A stretch of 64,000 nucleotides of DNA, taken from positions 62,001 through 126,000 of the forward strand of contig NZ_JAHZTC010000009.1 in assembly GCF_019599265.1 (NCBI RefSeq), given 5' to 3'. The translations under genes and the position numbers were made by a program. Below are positions 50,971-60,398 of this stretch, piece by piece. Source of the stretch: Pontibacter sp. HSC-14F20 (GTDB lineage Bacteria > Bacteroidota > Bacteroidia > Cytophagales > Hymenobacteraceae). Position 1 is the first letter of the stretch, and every line of letters starts with the position of its first letter. Under the pieces are notes generated by a model that had not been told where the DNA came from, did no database searches, and worked only from the letters and a program-made list of their open reading frames with translations.

Positions 50971-52806
50971 ATGATGTTTATACCTGCTCATACCTATTTG
51001 TCGCGCCTGCTGTTTGTGTTCCTGTTTGTGGTACTGGCAGTGCCTTTTTCAATGGCGCAAACCCAGGAACTGGCGCTGGCACGCGAGTACCTTAGCAAAG
51101 GCGAATACCAGAAGGCAGAGGTTATCTACAGCAAGCTGATCGATGACCAGCGCCTTTTCTCCGTTGTATACCCCGACTATCTGAAAACCCTGCTGGCCCA
51201 GAATAACCACAAAGAAGCCGAAAAGCTGGTAAAGCGCACCATGAAGCGCCACCCGGAGCAGATCAACTACAACATCGACCTAGGTATAGTATATCAAGCC
51301 GCCGGCGACAAAACTGGTGCAGAGAAGCACTTCGACAAACTGATTGCTCAACTGAAGCCGGAGGAGGTGATTGTAGCAGCCAGCGTATTTGTGCAGCACG
51401 AATTGTTCGACTACGCAGAGAAAGCCTATTTGCGTGGCCGCGAGCTAAGTAAGAATCCTTACGAGCACAACCGCTCGCTTATCGCTCTCTATACCTTCCG
51501 GCAGAAGCACGAGAATTTGATAGGAGAGGCACTTAACCTGCTGCAGGAAAACGAAAGTGAGCTGATCTATGTGCAGAACATGCTGCAGAACAGCATGCAG
51601 GACGAAAAGACCACGGATGCGCTGGAAAAAGAACTGATTACCCGGGTGCAGCAAAACCCCGACCTGCTGGCTTACAACGAACTGCTGATCTGGCTCTACA
51701 TCCAGCGCCGCGACTTCTACAGCGCCTTGCTGCAGGCCCGCTCCGTGGACAAGCGTACCCGCAGTGGTGGCACCCGCGTGATGGAACTAGGTGCCATCAG
51801 CGCCCGCAACCAGGACTACCAGGGCGCCATCGAGGCCTACGAGTACATCATCGAAGAATATCCTGATGGTCCCTACTATTTGATCGCCAGGCAGCGGCTT
51901 ATACACGCTCGTGAGGAGCAGGTAGAAAACACCTTCCCCGTTGACCTGGACAAGATCAGGACGCTGATATCAGACTATGAGGCGCTGCTGGCTGAGGTGG
52001 GACGCAATGCCCAGACCGTGGAGGTGTTGCAGCACATGGCGAACCTATACGCCTTTCACTTGGATGAAAAAGACAAAGCCATTGCCTTGTTGCAGGAGGC
52101 GATTGCAACGCCCCGCGCAAAGGCCGACTTTGTGGCCGAGAGCAAACTTACGCTGGGCGATATATACCTCCTGAAAGGGGAGCCCTGGGAATCGACGCTG
52201 CTCTACTCGCAGGTAGAAAAATCGCACAAAGAGACACCGATCGGGCACGAAGCCAAGCTGCGAAACGCTCGGCTCAACTATTACAAAGGCGACTTCGAGC
52301 TGGCGCAGGCCCACCTTGACATCCTGAAGCTGGCCACCAGCCGCGAGATCGCCAACGACGCTATGGACCTGAGCTTGCTCATTACCGATAATACCGGTCT
52401 GGATACGTCTACCGTAGCGATGGAGGAGTATGCGGCTATTGAGTTGCTGATTTTCCAGAACAAGCTGGACGAGGCGCAAAACAGGTTAGATGCCATGCTG
52501 CAGAAATTCCCGGGCCACAGCCTGACAGATGAGATCTACTTCCGGAAAGCCAGCATCTATGAACGGGCTGGTGCGTTTGATAAAGCCATTGCCAGTCTGG
52601 AGAAAGTGGTGAGTGCTCCCGCTGATATTCTAAGTGATGATGCGCTCTATAAAATGGCCTACATTTACGAAGAGAACCTGAAAGATACCCAGAAAGCGCA
52701 GGAGCTATACAATGAGTTCTTGGTCAAGCACCAGGGAAGCATTTTTGTAGCCGAGGCACGCAAGCGATTCCGCAAACTACGCGGCGATGCGCCTGTGGTT
52801 AACTGA
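50971..52806 (+). CDS. Secreted TPR protein
   Basis: 611 residues with a signal peptide (cleavage about after SMAQ) and a body made almost wholly of tetratricopeptide repeats: LAREYLSKGEYQKAEVIYSKLI, HKEAEKLVKRTMKRHPEQINYNIDLGIVYQAAGDKTGAEKHF, YQGAIEAYEYIIEEYPDGPYY, and C-terminal FDKAIASLEKVVSAP. TPRs act as protein-protein scaffolds; this size and location are usual for outer-membrane-protein assembly or secretion partners. It does not have the SusD fold. Function unknown. Confidence 0.82.
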   Translation: MMFIPAHTYLSRLLFVFLFVVLAVPFSMAQTQELALAREYLSKGEYQKAEVIYSKLIDDQRLFSVVYPDYLKTLLAQNNHKEAEKLVKRTMKRHPEQINYNIDLGIVYQAAGDKTGAEKHFDKLIAQLKPEEVIVAASVFVQHELFDYAEKAYLRGRELSKNPYEHNRSLIALYTFRQKHENLIGEALNLLQENESELIYVQNMLQNSMQDEKTTDALEKELITRVQQNPDLLAYNELLIWLYIQRRDFYSALLQARSVDKRTRSGGTRVMELGAISARNQDYQGAIEAYEYIIEEYPDGPYYLIARQRLIHAREEQVENTFPVDLDKIRTLISDYEALLAEVGRNAQTVEVLQHMANLYAFHLDEKDKAIALLQEAIATPRAKADFVAESKLTLGDIYLLKGEPWESTLLYSQVEKSHKETPIGHEAKLRNARLNYYKGDFELAQAHLDILKLATSREIANDAMDLSLLITDNTGLDTSTVAMEEYAAIELLIFQNKLDEAQNRLDAMLQKFPGHSLTDEIYFRKASIYERAGAFDKAIASLEKVVSAPADILSDDALYKMAYIYEENLKDTQKAQELYNEFLVKHQGSIFVAEARKRFRKLRGDAPVVN

Positions 52807-52818
52807 CAGGTATAGGGC

Positions 52819-53439
52819 TCAATCGTAAACGTAATACTTCCAGTTATCAAGCCCGGTATCAGACAAGGTGGTCACTTCCCCTTCCGCCTTATGAGAACCC
52901 GACGGATCGAATATCACCACTTCATAATTAAAGCCAAGAATCACGTTCTGTGTGAAGGACAAGGTATAGGCCTTTTCTGTTTTGGTGTATTGATAAGCCG
53001 GAATTCCTATCACCCAGGAAGCGGGCTGACTCATAGTTAGCTCTTCCAGTGCTTCCGGATAGGCGCCTCGCTCCTGGTAGTAATTGTCTACCTGCTCAAT
53101 CAAGGCAGCGGCATTGGTCATGGCAAGGTTACAGCTTATATCACGGGTATGATTGGCAAGCCAGGTAGTGGAAACCAAAGCAGTGGCAGGCAGGGCCCAG
53201 CACAAAATAGCAAAAGCTTTGGACAGGCTTGGTGCAGGATATCTTAGGAAAGCCCATACCATCCATATCAGGGTAACTGGGATTAGCAAAAAGCCCAATA
53301 TGCCTACAAACATGCCCAACGAAAAAAACAACTGAGCAGGAAGGTATAGGAGGGCAGGCCCCGGCAGAAAAGGTAGATTGGTGAACAGAATGGCCAGTAC
53401 GCAGGTCAGGATTACAATCATCCAGAGTCTTCTGTTCAT
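52819..53439 (-). CDS. Hypothetical membrane protein with pseudopilin-like domain
   Basis: 206 residues. Three hydrophobic segments (about 5-30, 35-60, 72-95) are followed by a soluble domain. Its ALIEQVDNYYQERGAYPEALEEL segment (about 127-149) is reminiscent of the GspG/pseudopilin tail helix (LxxAxxxYYxxxGxYP). The C-terminal part is beta-rich (TKTEKAYTLSFTQNVILGFNYEVVIFDPSG). No pilus genes are nearby, so this is an analogy only. Convergent with the TPR gene. Confidence 0.65.
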   Translation of the reverse strand: MNRRLWMIVILTCVLAILFTNLPFLPGPALLYLPAQLFFSLGMFVGILGFLLIPVTLIWMVWAFLRYPAPSLSKAFAILCWALPATALVSTTWLANHTRDISCNLAMTNAAALIEQVDNYYQERGAYPEALEELTMSQPASWVIGIPAYQYTKTEKAYTLSFTQNVILGFNYEVVIFDPSGSHKAEGEVTTLSDTGLDNWKYYVYD

Positions 53440-53487
53440 GCCAAGGTAGTGTTTGTGAGAGGTTTATACGCTGCCCTGCTGGAACTC

Positions 53488-53598
53488 CTAGGAGAAGAAA
53501 AGGAACAGGAACAAGATAAATATAAGGAAAAAACCATACATGATCAGGTCAAGCGAGTAATTCTTATACTGCTCATAAAGTTCTTTAATGCGTTTCAT
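53488..53598 (-). CDS. Small single-span membrane protein (36 aa)
   Basis: An ATG on the minus strand (53598) opens a 36-codon frame: an amphipathic charged N-terminus (MKRIKELYEQYKNYSLDL) followed by one strongly hydrophobic span (IMYGFFLIFILFLFLFFS) ending at TAG. The juxtaposition of a charged helix and a clean span is what true tiny membrane proteins look like. It lies between the 52819 gene and recJ, and its short leader has a TATTTTTTG stretch that may be a promoter. Confidence 0.55.
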   Translation of the reverse strand: MKRIKELYEQYKNYSLDLIMYGFFLIFILFLFLFFS

Positions 53599-53691
53599 AA
53601 TCAGCGGTATTGTGTAGCCGCAAATTACAAAAAATAGCGGAAAGGTGCTGTGTGATGGGTTGATCCAACTTCAAATCCAGGCTAAATTAAC

Positions 53692-53699
53692 TACCTTTG
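53692..53699 (+). promoter_or_regulatory. Promoter -7 box of recJ
   Basis: TACCTTTG matches TAnnTTTG and lies 27 bp before the ATG at 53727. No well-spaced -33 TTG is evident. Confidence 0.45.
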
Positions 53700-53726
53700 C
53701 ACTCGGGTTTATTTGTGAAGCAGCAT

Positions 53727-55442
53727 ATGGAGAAAAGGTGGGTTTATAACGAAAGCGTAGCGCCAGAGGCAATCAATCAATTGGCCGAATCGCTCCGGAT
53801 CAGTACTACACTGGCCGATGTGCTGTGCCAGCGCGCTATCTGCACGTTCGAGGAAGCCAAAGACTTTTTCCGCCCCAGCCTGCACCACCTGCACGACCCT
53901 TTCCTGATGAAGGACATGCACCGCGCCGTCGACCGACTGGCGGAGGCACTGCACGGCTCCGAGAAGATACTGGTATACGGCGACTACGACGTAGACGGCA
54001 CCACCTCGGTAGCGCTCATGTTTAGCTTCCTGCAACCATTCACTCAACCCGACCAACTCGAGTATTACATCCCGGACAGGTATAAGGAGGGTTATGGCGT
54101 ATCCACGCAAGGTATAGACTATGCCAAAGAGCAGGGTTTTTCGCTCATCATCAGCCTCGACTGCGGCATCAAGTCTGCGGATAAAGTAGCTTATGCCAAG
54201 TCACTAGGTATAGACTTCATCATCTGCGATCATCACTTACCCGACGAGGACATTCCGCAGGCAGTGGCTGTGCTCGATCCAAAACAGATCGATTGCCCAT
54301 ACCCTTATAAAGAGCTTTCGGGTTGTGGCGTAGGCTTTAAGCTGGCGCAGGCTTTTTGTATCCAACAGGGCATCCCACAAGAAGAAACATTTAAGCTGCT
54401 GGACCTGCTGGTGGTGAGTATCGCTGCCGATATTGTGCCGATCACAGGCGAGAATCGCATCCTGGCTTATTATGGTCTCCAACAGATCAACGGACCGGGA
54501 CCATTGCGCCCGGGGCTCGAAGCACTGAAGGAGCTGGCAGGTATAGCAGGCGAGATGGACATTACCAGCGTCGTGTTTGGCTTTGCGCCACGTATTAATG
54601 CGGCAGGTCGTATGGGCGATGCGAAGCGCTCTGTACGCATGCTACTGGCCCAGACGAAGGTGGAGGCTTTTGAGATGGCCGATATCATCAACGAGTCCAA
54701 CAAAGAGCGTCGCGACAAAGACTCCAATATTACCAAAGAGGCGCTGCAGATGATCGCTGAAGATGACTTTCTGCGCAACGCGAATTCTACAGTTCTCTTC
54801 AAGGAAAACTGGCATAAAGGCGTGATCGGTATTGTGGCATCGCGCTGCATTGATCATTACTACCGCCCTACGATCATCCTCACGCAGTCAAACGGCAAGG
54901 CGTCTGGCTCAGCCCGTTCAGTACACGGATTTAACGTGCACGACGCCATTGAAAGCTGCTCTGACCTGCTCGACCAGTTCGGAGGCCATATGTATGCTGC
55001 AGGCCTTACGTTGCCTGTAGAGAACGTGCCCGCTTTCAGACAGCGCTTTGAAGAGGTGGTAGCCCGCACCATTACCGAAGATCAGAAAATCCCGCAGATA
55101 GAAGTAGATGCCAAAATCAGGCTCAACCAGATCACGCAGAACTTTTGCAAAATCATAAAGCAGATGGAGCCCTTTGGGCCGGGCAACATGAAACCTGTGT
55201 TTGTGTCGGAGTGCGTGTACGATACGGGTAGTGTGCGCGTGGTTGGTGACAGTCACCTGAAGCTGCGCCTGACGCAGGACGGCTTTTACGACATCGATGC
55301 CATCGGCTTCGGCTTTGGCGACTTTTTCAAGCACATCTCCAAAGGTATACCGTTTGATGTATGCTATACCATAGAAGAAAACGTATTTAGGGGGAACGTA
55401 ACGCTGCAACTGCGCATCAAAGACATCCGGATGATGAAGTAG
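53727..55442 (+). CDS. recJ: Single-stranded-DNA-specific exonuclease RecJ
   Basis: 571 residues from the ATG at 53727 (an in-frame TTG start at 53697 would add ten). 5'-3' exonuclease acting with RecQ in recombination and mismatch repair. DHH-phosphoesterase motifs: VYGDYDVDGTTSV (motif I), IICDHHLPDE (DHH motif), SGCGVGFKLAQAF, NAAGRMGDAKRSVRML, and the DHHA1 part with GIVASRCIDHYYRPTI and SGSARSVHGFNVHDAI. Length is normal. A small gene-poor stretch of 50 bp separates it from the next convergent gene. Confidence 0.95.
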   Translation: MEKRWVYNESVAPEAINQLAESLRISTTLADVLCQRAICTFEEAKDFFRPSLHHLHDPFLMKDMHRAVDRLAEALHGSEKILVYGDYDVDGTTSVALMFSFLQPFTQPDQLEYYIPDRYKEGYGVSTQGIDYAKEQGFSLIISLDCGIKSADKVAYAKSLGIDFIICDHHLPDEDIPQAVAVLDPKQIDCPYPYKELSGCGVGFKLAQAFCIQQGIPQEETFKLLDLLVVSIAADIVPITGENRILAYYGLQQINGPGPLRPGLEALKELAGIAGEMDITSVVFGFAPRINAAGRMGDAKRSVRMLLAQTKVEAFEMADIINESNKERRDKDSNITKEALQMIAEDDFLRNANSTVLFKENWHKGVIGIVASRCIDHYYRPTIILTQSNGKASGSARSVHGFNVHDAIESCSDLLDQFGGHMYAAGLTLPVENVPAFRQRFEEVVARTITEDQKIPQIEVDAKIRLNQITQNFCKIIKQMEPFGPGNMKPVFVSECVYDTGSVRVVGDSHLKLRLTQDGFYDIDAIGFGFGDFFKHISKGIPFDVCYTIEENVFRGNVTLQLRIKDIRMMK

Positions 55443-55498
55443 TAACAGGAGAGCATTGTATCTATCTCAACGTAGGTATAAACAAGGTTAGCCCAACT

Positions 55499-55783
55499 CT
55501 AAAGACCATATCCATATAGCAGGATCAGACAAAGCGCGCACAATCCTATACCTGACAAACCAAGCTTAACATGTCGGCGCCTATAGGCAAAATAACCAAG
55601 TAAGATGTCAAGCGCTTCCAACGTAAACAGGGAGATCAGCATAGGTTGGCTCATGGGATAGCTCGATACAGCATGCTGTACATCACCTAAGTCCACAAAG
55701 CTTTCTTCTAGTTGAGAGTAGAAATAAGTGATCACCACGAGCCCTGTCAGGCCGATCAATACAGAAGCGAATCCCATTTTCAT
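55499..55783 (-). CDS. Hypothetical small membrane protein
   Basis: 94 residues from the ATG at 55783 (a TTG at 55810 is in frame). Three hydrophobic spans: 5-22, about 45-60 and 72-90. No recognised motif. Convergent with recJ and just upstream of the GH25 terminator. Confidence 0.55.
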   Translation of the reverse strand: MKMGFASVLIGLTGLVVITYFYSQLEESFVDLGDVQHAVSSYPMSQPMLISLFTLEALDILLGYFAYRRRHVKLGLSGIGLCALCLILLYGYGL

Positions 55784-55813
55784 ATACTTAGGATTACGCA
55801 CAGGCAGCAAAAA

Positions 55814-55855
55814 TAAATGAAGTGAGCCCTACAACTGCAGGGCTCGCTTCATTTA
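55814..55855 (-). terminator. Terminator after the GH25 gene
   Basis: A 17-bp stem with one G-T pair (55814-55830 with 55839-55855, core TAAATGAAG/CTTCATTTA and GAGCCCT/AGGGCTC) with an 8-nt loop. It lies between the GH25 gene and the small membrane gene on the same map side, so one of them reads into it. Confidence 0.6.
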
Positions 55856-55862
55856 TAGGGTG

Positions 55863-56726
55863 TTATGGTTGTTCGCTGTTGCTTGCCAAAAGCTTCACGG
55901 CAGGTAGTTGCTCCAGTTCCGCTAAGATTATCTTCTCCGGGTAAGGTATAAGTTTGGGAGGCACACACATCAGGTTGAGGCTATTGAGGTCGCCTGCAAA
56001 GTAATTGAGGTCGATGGCTGCATTTACACCGGCTAGTTTTCCTGTGTCGGTATATTGCCAGAAAAGCCATTTGTCTTCGTGGTGAATTTCGGGCTCAATA
56101 GTATTGTAGCGGGCAATCCAGAAATGATAATCCTTGAAATGGCCCTGCAGCCAGCGGCGGTAAAAATTCTGATTGGTATAGATGATAGGCTTTACACCAT
56201 AATGGGCTGTCACGGCTTCCAGCCAGATGCGCATGTTTTTCCGCATGTCGGCAGGGGAGGTGTGCTTTTCGATCACTTCTACATCCAGCACGGGTGGCAG
56301 GTCGCCTTCATGAAGTTCCACGGTGTTGATGAACATCTCGATCTGGCCCTGCACCGGAGCGGCAGGTATAAAGAAATGATAAGCGCCCCGTTTGATGCCC
56401 ACACGCTTTGTTTCTTCCCAGTTACGGGCAAAGTAGGGGTCCAGCCTGTAATCGTCCTGCGTCGCCTTTACAAATGCAAACGTCACGTCAGCATCCCGCA
56501 CCTGGTCCCAGTCCACCTCTTTCTGCCACTTCGACACGTCTATACCTTTCAGGCTCGAAGAAGTTATAAGCGTGGTCTTGGTGGTAGCGCCCGTGCTTTT
56601 GGCAGCGGCTCCGTTGTTTTTTGCATTATCGGAATTTCCGGAAAGAAGCCCGGTAAGCATCAACGAAAGCAGTAAGCCGGAATAAGCCAACTTGTGGGCG
56701 GCCAGGTAGAGTAAAGAAAATATCAT
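55863..56726 (-). CDS. GH25-family lysozyme (muramidase)
   Basis: 287 residues with an N-terminal hydrophobic segment (about 5-28, signal or anchor). The glycosyl hydrolase 25 domain starts at GIDVSKWQKEVDW (catalytic Asp in GIDVS) and contains FAFVKATQ, GAYHFFIPAA, the acidic pair PPVLDVEVIE and FWQYTDTGKLAGVNAAIDLNYF. It cleaves the glycan of peptidoglycan. Unlike phage lysins it has an N-terminal export signal, so a role in wall remodelling or predation is likelier than lysis. Confidence 0.9.
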   Translation of the reverse strand: MIFSLLYLAAHKLAYSGLLLSLMLTGLLSGNSDNAKNNGAAAKSTGATTKTTLITSSSLKGIDVSKWQKEVDWDQVRDADVTFAFVKATQDDYRLDPYFARNWEETKRVGIKRGAYHFFIPAAPVQGQIEMFINTVELHEGDLPPVLDVEVIEKHTSPADMRKNMRIWLEAVTAHYGVKPIIYTNQNFYRRWLQGHFKDYHFWIARYNTIEPEIHHEDKWLFWQYTDTGKLAGVNAAIDLNYFAGDLNSLNLMCVPPKLIPYPEKIILAELEQLPAVKLLASNSEQP

Positions 56727-56925
56727 AAAGGCTGGTTAATCGGAATTCCAAACTAATAAGAAGACGCGACACTAACAACAGTATACCCGGAATAATTTCA
56801 TTTCTGAAATTAGATTTTCTGAATATAGACAAAGGTATATCTAATGTTATACTTGGCAGGTATAAGTATAAACTTGGCAGGATTACTGCATTGCAGGACG
56901 GGTCTAGAATGTGTAAATTAGCCCG

Positions 56926-57657
56926 ATGATATTAAGAGCCGAACATCTATATAAGAAATATAAGTCGCGCATGGTCGTGAACGACGTGAGCGTGGAAGTG
57001 AACCAAGGTGAGATTGTGGGTTTGCTGGGGCCGAATGGTGCCGGTAAAACCACCTCGTTTTACATGATCGTGGGGCTGGTAAAGCCAAATCAGGGCCGGA
57101 TATACCTCGACACAGAAGACATAACCGACCTGCCTATGTACCAGCGTGCCAAGCGTGGTGTCGGTTATCTGGCGCAGGAGGCCTCTGTGTTCCGGCAGCT
57201 GACAGTGGAGGAGAACATTCTGGCTCCGCTCGAGATGACCAATCGCTCGAAAAAGGAACAGCTGGAGAAGGTGGAGGAACTGTTGGAAGAGTTTTCGCTG
57301 ACGCATGTGCGCAAGAATAAAGGCATTGTGCTGTCAGGTGGGGAGCGCCGCCGCACCGAGATTGCCCGCGCCCTGGCCGTTGACCCCAAATTTGTGTTGC
57401 TCGACGAACCCTTCGCCGGCGTAGACCCGATTGCGGTAGAAGAAATCCAGAGCATCGTCGCCAAACTCAAGAGCAAAAATATCGGCATCCTGATCACCGA
57501 CCACAACGTAAACGAAACCCTTTCCATCACCGACCGCGCCTACCTGCTCTTCGAGGGCAAAATTCTAAAGTCTGGCACCGCCGAAGAACTGGCCGCCGAC
57601 GAACAGGTGCGCCGCGTATATCTGGGCAAACATTTCGAGTTGAAGAGGAAAATTTAG
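56926..57657 (+). CDS. lptB: LPS export ABC transporter ATP-binding protein LptB
   Basis: 243 residues. ATPase of the LptB2FG machine that drives lipopolysaccharide out of the inner membrane. Walker A is GPNGAGKTT (35-43), the Q-loop and [12 protein letters not shown] follow, the signature is [16 protein letters not shown], Walker B is [20 protein letters not shown], and the LptB-type H-loop is [19 protein letters not shown]. The GVDPxAVxxIQxIV stretch is LptB-specific within ABC ATPases. The lptC-like gene is 10 kb upstream, so the machine is dispersed. Two TTGGCAGG direct repeats lie about 60-80 bp upstream. Confidence 0.94.
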   Translation: MILRAEHLYKKYKSRMVVNDVSVEVNQGEIVGLLGPNGAGKTTSFYMIVGLVKPNQGRIYLDTEDITDLPMYQRAKRGVGYLAQEASVFRQLTVEENILAPLEMTNRSKKEQLEKVEELLEEFSLTHVRKNKGIVLSGGERRRTEIARALAVDPKFVLLDEPFAGVDPIAVEEIQSIVAKLKSKNIGILITDHNVNETLSITDRAYLLFEGKILKSGTAEELAADEQVRRVYLGKHFELKRKI

Positions 57658-57708
57658 GTTAAATTGTTTAACTGCTAAATGGTTGAATTGTTGCTCAGAG
57701 AGAGATAA

Positions 57709-58089
57709 ATGGAAGAGAAAAAATATCTTAAATTGAACGACATTGAAGCCTATAAGATCAGCTTTGCATTAAGTAATCATATCTGGGATATTGTGATAAG
57801 CTGGAGCATTTCCCCAAAAAACACTGTAGGTCAACAGTATGCGACTGCTGCTGACAGTATATCTGCAAATATTTCTGAAGGGTTTGGGAGGTATGGAAAG
57901 AAAGATAAAATAAAGTTTTATCGCTATGCGCAGGGCTATATGTACGAGTCATTTAATTAGACGGAGAAAGCAAGAGTACGTAAACTGATCACAGAAGAGC
58001 AATACCTATACATATTAGGTGAGTTGAAGAAGCTGCCAATAGCAATCAATAGCCTAATAAAATGGACAAACAAAAATTTAACCATTTAG
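57709..58089 (+). pseudogene. Four-helix-bundle (S23/IVP-type) protein gene interrupted by an amber codon
   Basis: The first 83 codons encode the hallmark AADSISANISEGFGRYGKKDKIKFYRYAQGYMYESFN of the four-helix-bundle family. Codon 84 is TAG (57958-57960). The same frame then continues through TEKARVRKLITEEQYL...LPIAINSLIKWTNKNLTI to a second stop at 58087-58089, which is the expected C-terminal half. Relatives have Trp at that position (ESxxWxEKA), so a single TGG-to-TAG change explains it. Either an 83-residue truncated product is made or the gene is dead. These proteins are named from 23S rRNA intervening sequences but also occur alone, as here, near lptB. Confidence 0.85.
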
Positions 58090-58099
58090 CCTTCAACCT

Positions 58100-59632
58100 T
58101 TGGAAATAATAAACTCAATCGTGACGTGGGTGATGAAGAAGCGGATTCATGACATAGATCTGTTTCGGAAGTACCCACATGACGTGCAGAACGAGCTGTT
58201 TCAGGACCTGATCAGCACAGCGAAGGGCACGGAGTTTGGCAAGAAGTATGGCTTTAACGATACCAAATCGGTAAAGACCTTCCAGGAGCGGGTACCGATT
58301 GCTACCTACGAAGACCTGTACCCCTACATAGAGCGGGTAATGAAGGGCGAACAGAATATCCTGTGGCCAAGCAAGATCGAATGGTTTGCCAAGTCATCGG
58401 GTACCACTAATGCCCGGAGCAAGTTTATACCTGTCAGCCCGGAGTCGCTGGAGGACTGCCACTACAAGGGCGGCAAAGACATGCTTTCGCTCTACGTCAA
58501 TAACTACCCCGATACCAAACTTTTCACGGGCAAAGGGCTCTCCATAGGTGGCAGCCATCATCCCAACGAATTCAATGCCAAGACTTCCTGCGGCGACGTG
58601 TCGGCGGTGATCATGCAGAACCTGCCCATCTGGGCCGAGGCTATGCGTACGCCACCGCTCAAAGTAGCCCTGATGGACAAGTGGGAGGAGAAGATCGAGA
58701 AGATGCTGGAGGTGACCGTGCCGGAAAACGTGACCAGCCTGAGCGGTGTGCCCACCTGGACCTATGTATTGTTAAAACGCATTCTGGAGGTAACAGGCAA
58801 AAAAAACATCCTGGAGGTATGGCCAAACCTGGAGCTTTTCACGCACGGCGCAGTAGCTTTCGGTCCGTACCGTCAACTATTCAAAGAGATTATACCTTCC
58901 GCTCAAATGCACTACCTGGAGGTATACAATGCCTCGGAAGGCTTCTTTGGGATACAGGACCAGCGCAACACCGAAGACGAAATGCTGCTGATGCTGGATT
59001 ATGGCGTGTACTACGAGTTCATTCCAATAGACCTGTTCGAGGAGGAGAACCCCAAAACGCTCACGCTCGACCAGGTGGAACTGGGCAAGAACTACGCCAT
59101 CGTGATCTCTACAAACGCCGGCCTGTGGCGTTACAAAATCGGTGACACCGTACGTTTTACTAACCTCAGTCCATATCGCATCAAAATATCGGGTCGTACG
59201 AAGCATTTTATCAATGCCTTTGGCGAAGAGATGATCGTGGAGAATGCCGAAGTGGCCATTACCAAGGCCTGCGATGCGACTGGCGCCATTATTACAAACT
59301 TCACAGCTGCCCCAGTGTATATGGAGAGTGGCAAGCGTGGCGGTCACGAATGGCTGATTGAGTTCGAGAAAGCGCCAGACAGCCTACCCCGCTTCACGCA
59401 AGTGCTCGACGAAACCCTGCGCGACATCAACTCCGACTACGATGCCAAGCGCCAGAACGACATCGCCCTGCTGGAGCCCATTGTGCATGCCGCCCCAACG
59501 GGTACGTTCATGGACTGGCTCAGCAAAAAAGGCAAACTAGGCGGGCAACATAAAGTGCCAAGGCTTAGCAATACCCGCGAGTATCTGGAGGAGATTATGG
59601 AGATGACAGGATTGGCAGGAGTTAAAAACTAA
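58100..59632 (+). CDS. GH3-family acyl-adenylate/amide synthetase-like protein
   Basis: 510 residues of the GH3 auxin-responsive family, ANL-like enzymes that adenylate carboxylic acids and, in plants, conjugate them to amino acids. Visible: KSSGTTNARSKFIPVS (nucleotide-binding loop, about 96-111), the EGFFGIQDQRN segment, and YKIGDTVRFTNLSPYRIKISGRTKHFINAFGEEM. Translation probably starts at TTG (58100); an ATG at 58130 is the alternative. The bacterial function is unknown. It follows the broken four-helix gene by 10 bp and could share its transcript. Confidence 0.88.
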   Translation: MEIINSIVTWVMKKRIHDIDLFRKYPHDVQNELFQDLISTAKGTEFGKKYGFNDTKSVKTFQERVPIATYEDLYPYIERVMKGEQNILWPSKIEWFAKSSGTTNARSKFIPVSPESLEDCHYKGGKDMLSLYVNNYPDTKLFTGKGLSIGGSHHPNEFNAKTSCGDVSAVIMQNLPIWAEAMRTPPLKVALMDKWEEKIEKMLEVTVPENVTSLSGVPTWTYVLLKRILEVTGKKNILEVWPNLELFTHGAVAFGPYRQLFKEIIPSAQMHYLEVYNASEGFFGIQDQRNTEDEMLLMLDYGVYYEFIPIDLFEEENPKTLTLDQVELGKNYAIVISTNAGLWRYKIGDTVRFTNLSPYRIKISGRTKHFINAFGEEMIVENAEVAITKACDATGAIITNFTAAPVYMESGKRGGHEWLIEFEKAPDSLPRFTQVLDETLRDINSDYDAKRQNDIALLEPIVHAAPTGTFMDWLSKKGKLGGQHKVPRLSNTREYLEEIMEMTGLAGVKN

Positions 59633-59761
59633 GTTAGAGTCTATACCTGATTTTATACCTTGAGTAAAGTAAAAAGACATTAAGTATAGCGGACAAATCC
59701 ACTTTTTCTGATTTCTCAACAGCATTTTTTATGGTTTTGAAGCCTGCCGCAGGTATAGCGA

Positions 59762-59965
59762 TCAGCTAAACAAGCCGTAAAGAGTTATAAATACTGCAGA
59801 ACCCAAGATCAACAGTAGAATCACATTGAGGTATAGCGGCACCGTCTTTCCTTTCACTTTAGTGTAATCAAAGCCTTGGCCATTCAGCACCATGAATAAG
59901 ACAAGGTTAATAATAGTCAACACTCTGTTGAGGGCGTTCCAGATATTCTTGATTTCTAAAGTCAT
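59762..59965 (-). CDS. Small two-span membrane protein (67 aa)
   Basis: 67 residues: a first span (VLTIINLVLFMVLNG, about 14-28), a loop with KVKGKTVPLY and a second span (LNVILLLILGSAVFITLYGLF, about 46-66). Likely in one transcript with the 59984 gene upstream, 18 bp apart. No family recognised. Confidence 0.6.
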   Translation of the reverse strand: MTLEIKNIWNALNRVLTIINLVLFMVLNGQGFDYTKVKGKTVPLYLNVILLLILGSAVFITLYGLFS

Positions 59966-59983
59966 CGGATAGGTTTTTTATAC

Positions 59984-60361
59984 TTAAATTGCCCGCTTTC
60001 GCATGTTCGTTATGGTCAAAACAAGCCCCATGGCGAGCCCGACCAGTGAAAGGATTGAGCCAACAGCGATCAACTGTATAGCACTCCCATTAACAACTTC
60101 AAAATCGCTAAACTCAGACAAAGTTGCTAAAAAAACCATGAAGCTAACGGCTGAGGCGAACAAGCCCAGGCAGGTTCCTGCTACTTCATTCTGCCATAGA
60201 GCTTGAATAGTAAGCGCGGCCATTATGCCAAAAGCAACAAAACTGATGTTCTGTTTGGCAAACAAATCTCCGAAGAACCAAAATGCGGCCAATCCAATGA
60301 AATAGGTATAGGGGAGTACCCTACTACTTCCATAATAGCGCAATTGATGAAATCCTTTCAT
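59984..60361 (-). CDS. Hypothetical membrane protein
   Basis: 125 residues with about four hydrophobic segments, starting near VLPYTYFIGLAAFWFFG (residues 15-31) and ending with a short basic tail (TNMRKRAI). No motif recognised. Co-directional with the small gene 18 bp downstream. Confidence 0.6.
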   Translation of the reverse strand: MKGFHQLRYYGSSRVLPYTYFIGLAAFWFFGDLFAKQNISFVAFGIMAALTIQALWQNEVAGTCLGLFASAVSFMVFLATLSEFSDFEVVNGSAIQLIAVGSILSLVGLAMGLVLTITNMRKRAI

Positions 60362-60398
60362 CTTTACTTGCTTTAGGCTGACTGAAAACTAAACTGCA

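Noticed and set aside
57709..58089. The four-helix-bundle gene as a 23S rRNA intervening sequence
   Set aside because: It lies between lptB and a GH3-family gene, with no rRNA sequence around it.
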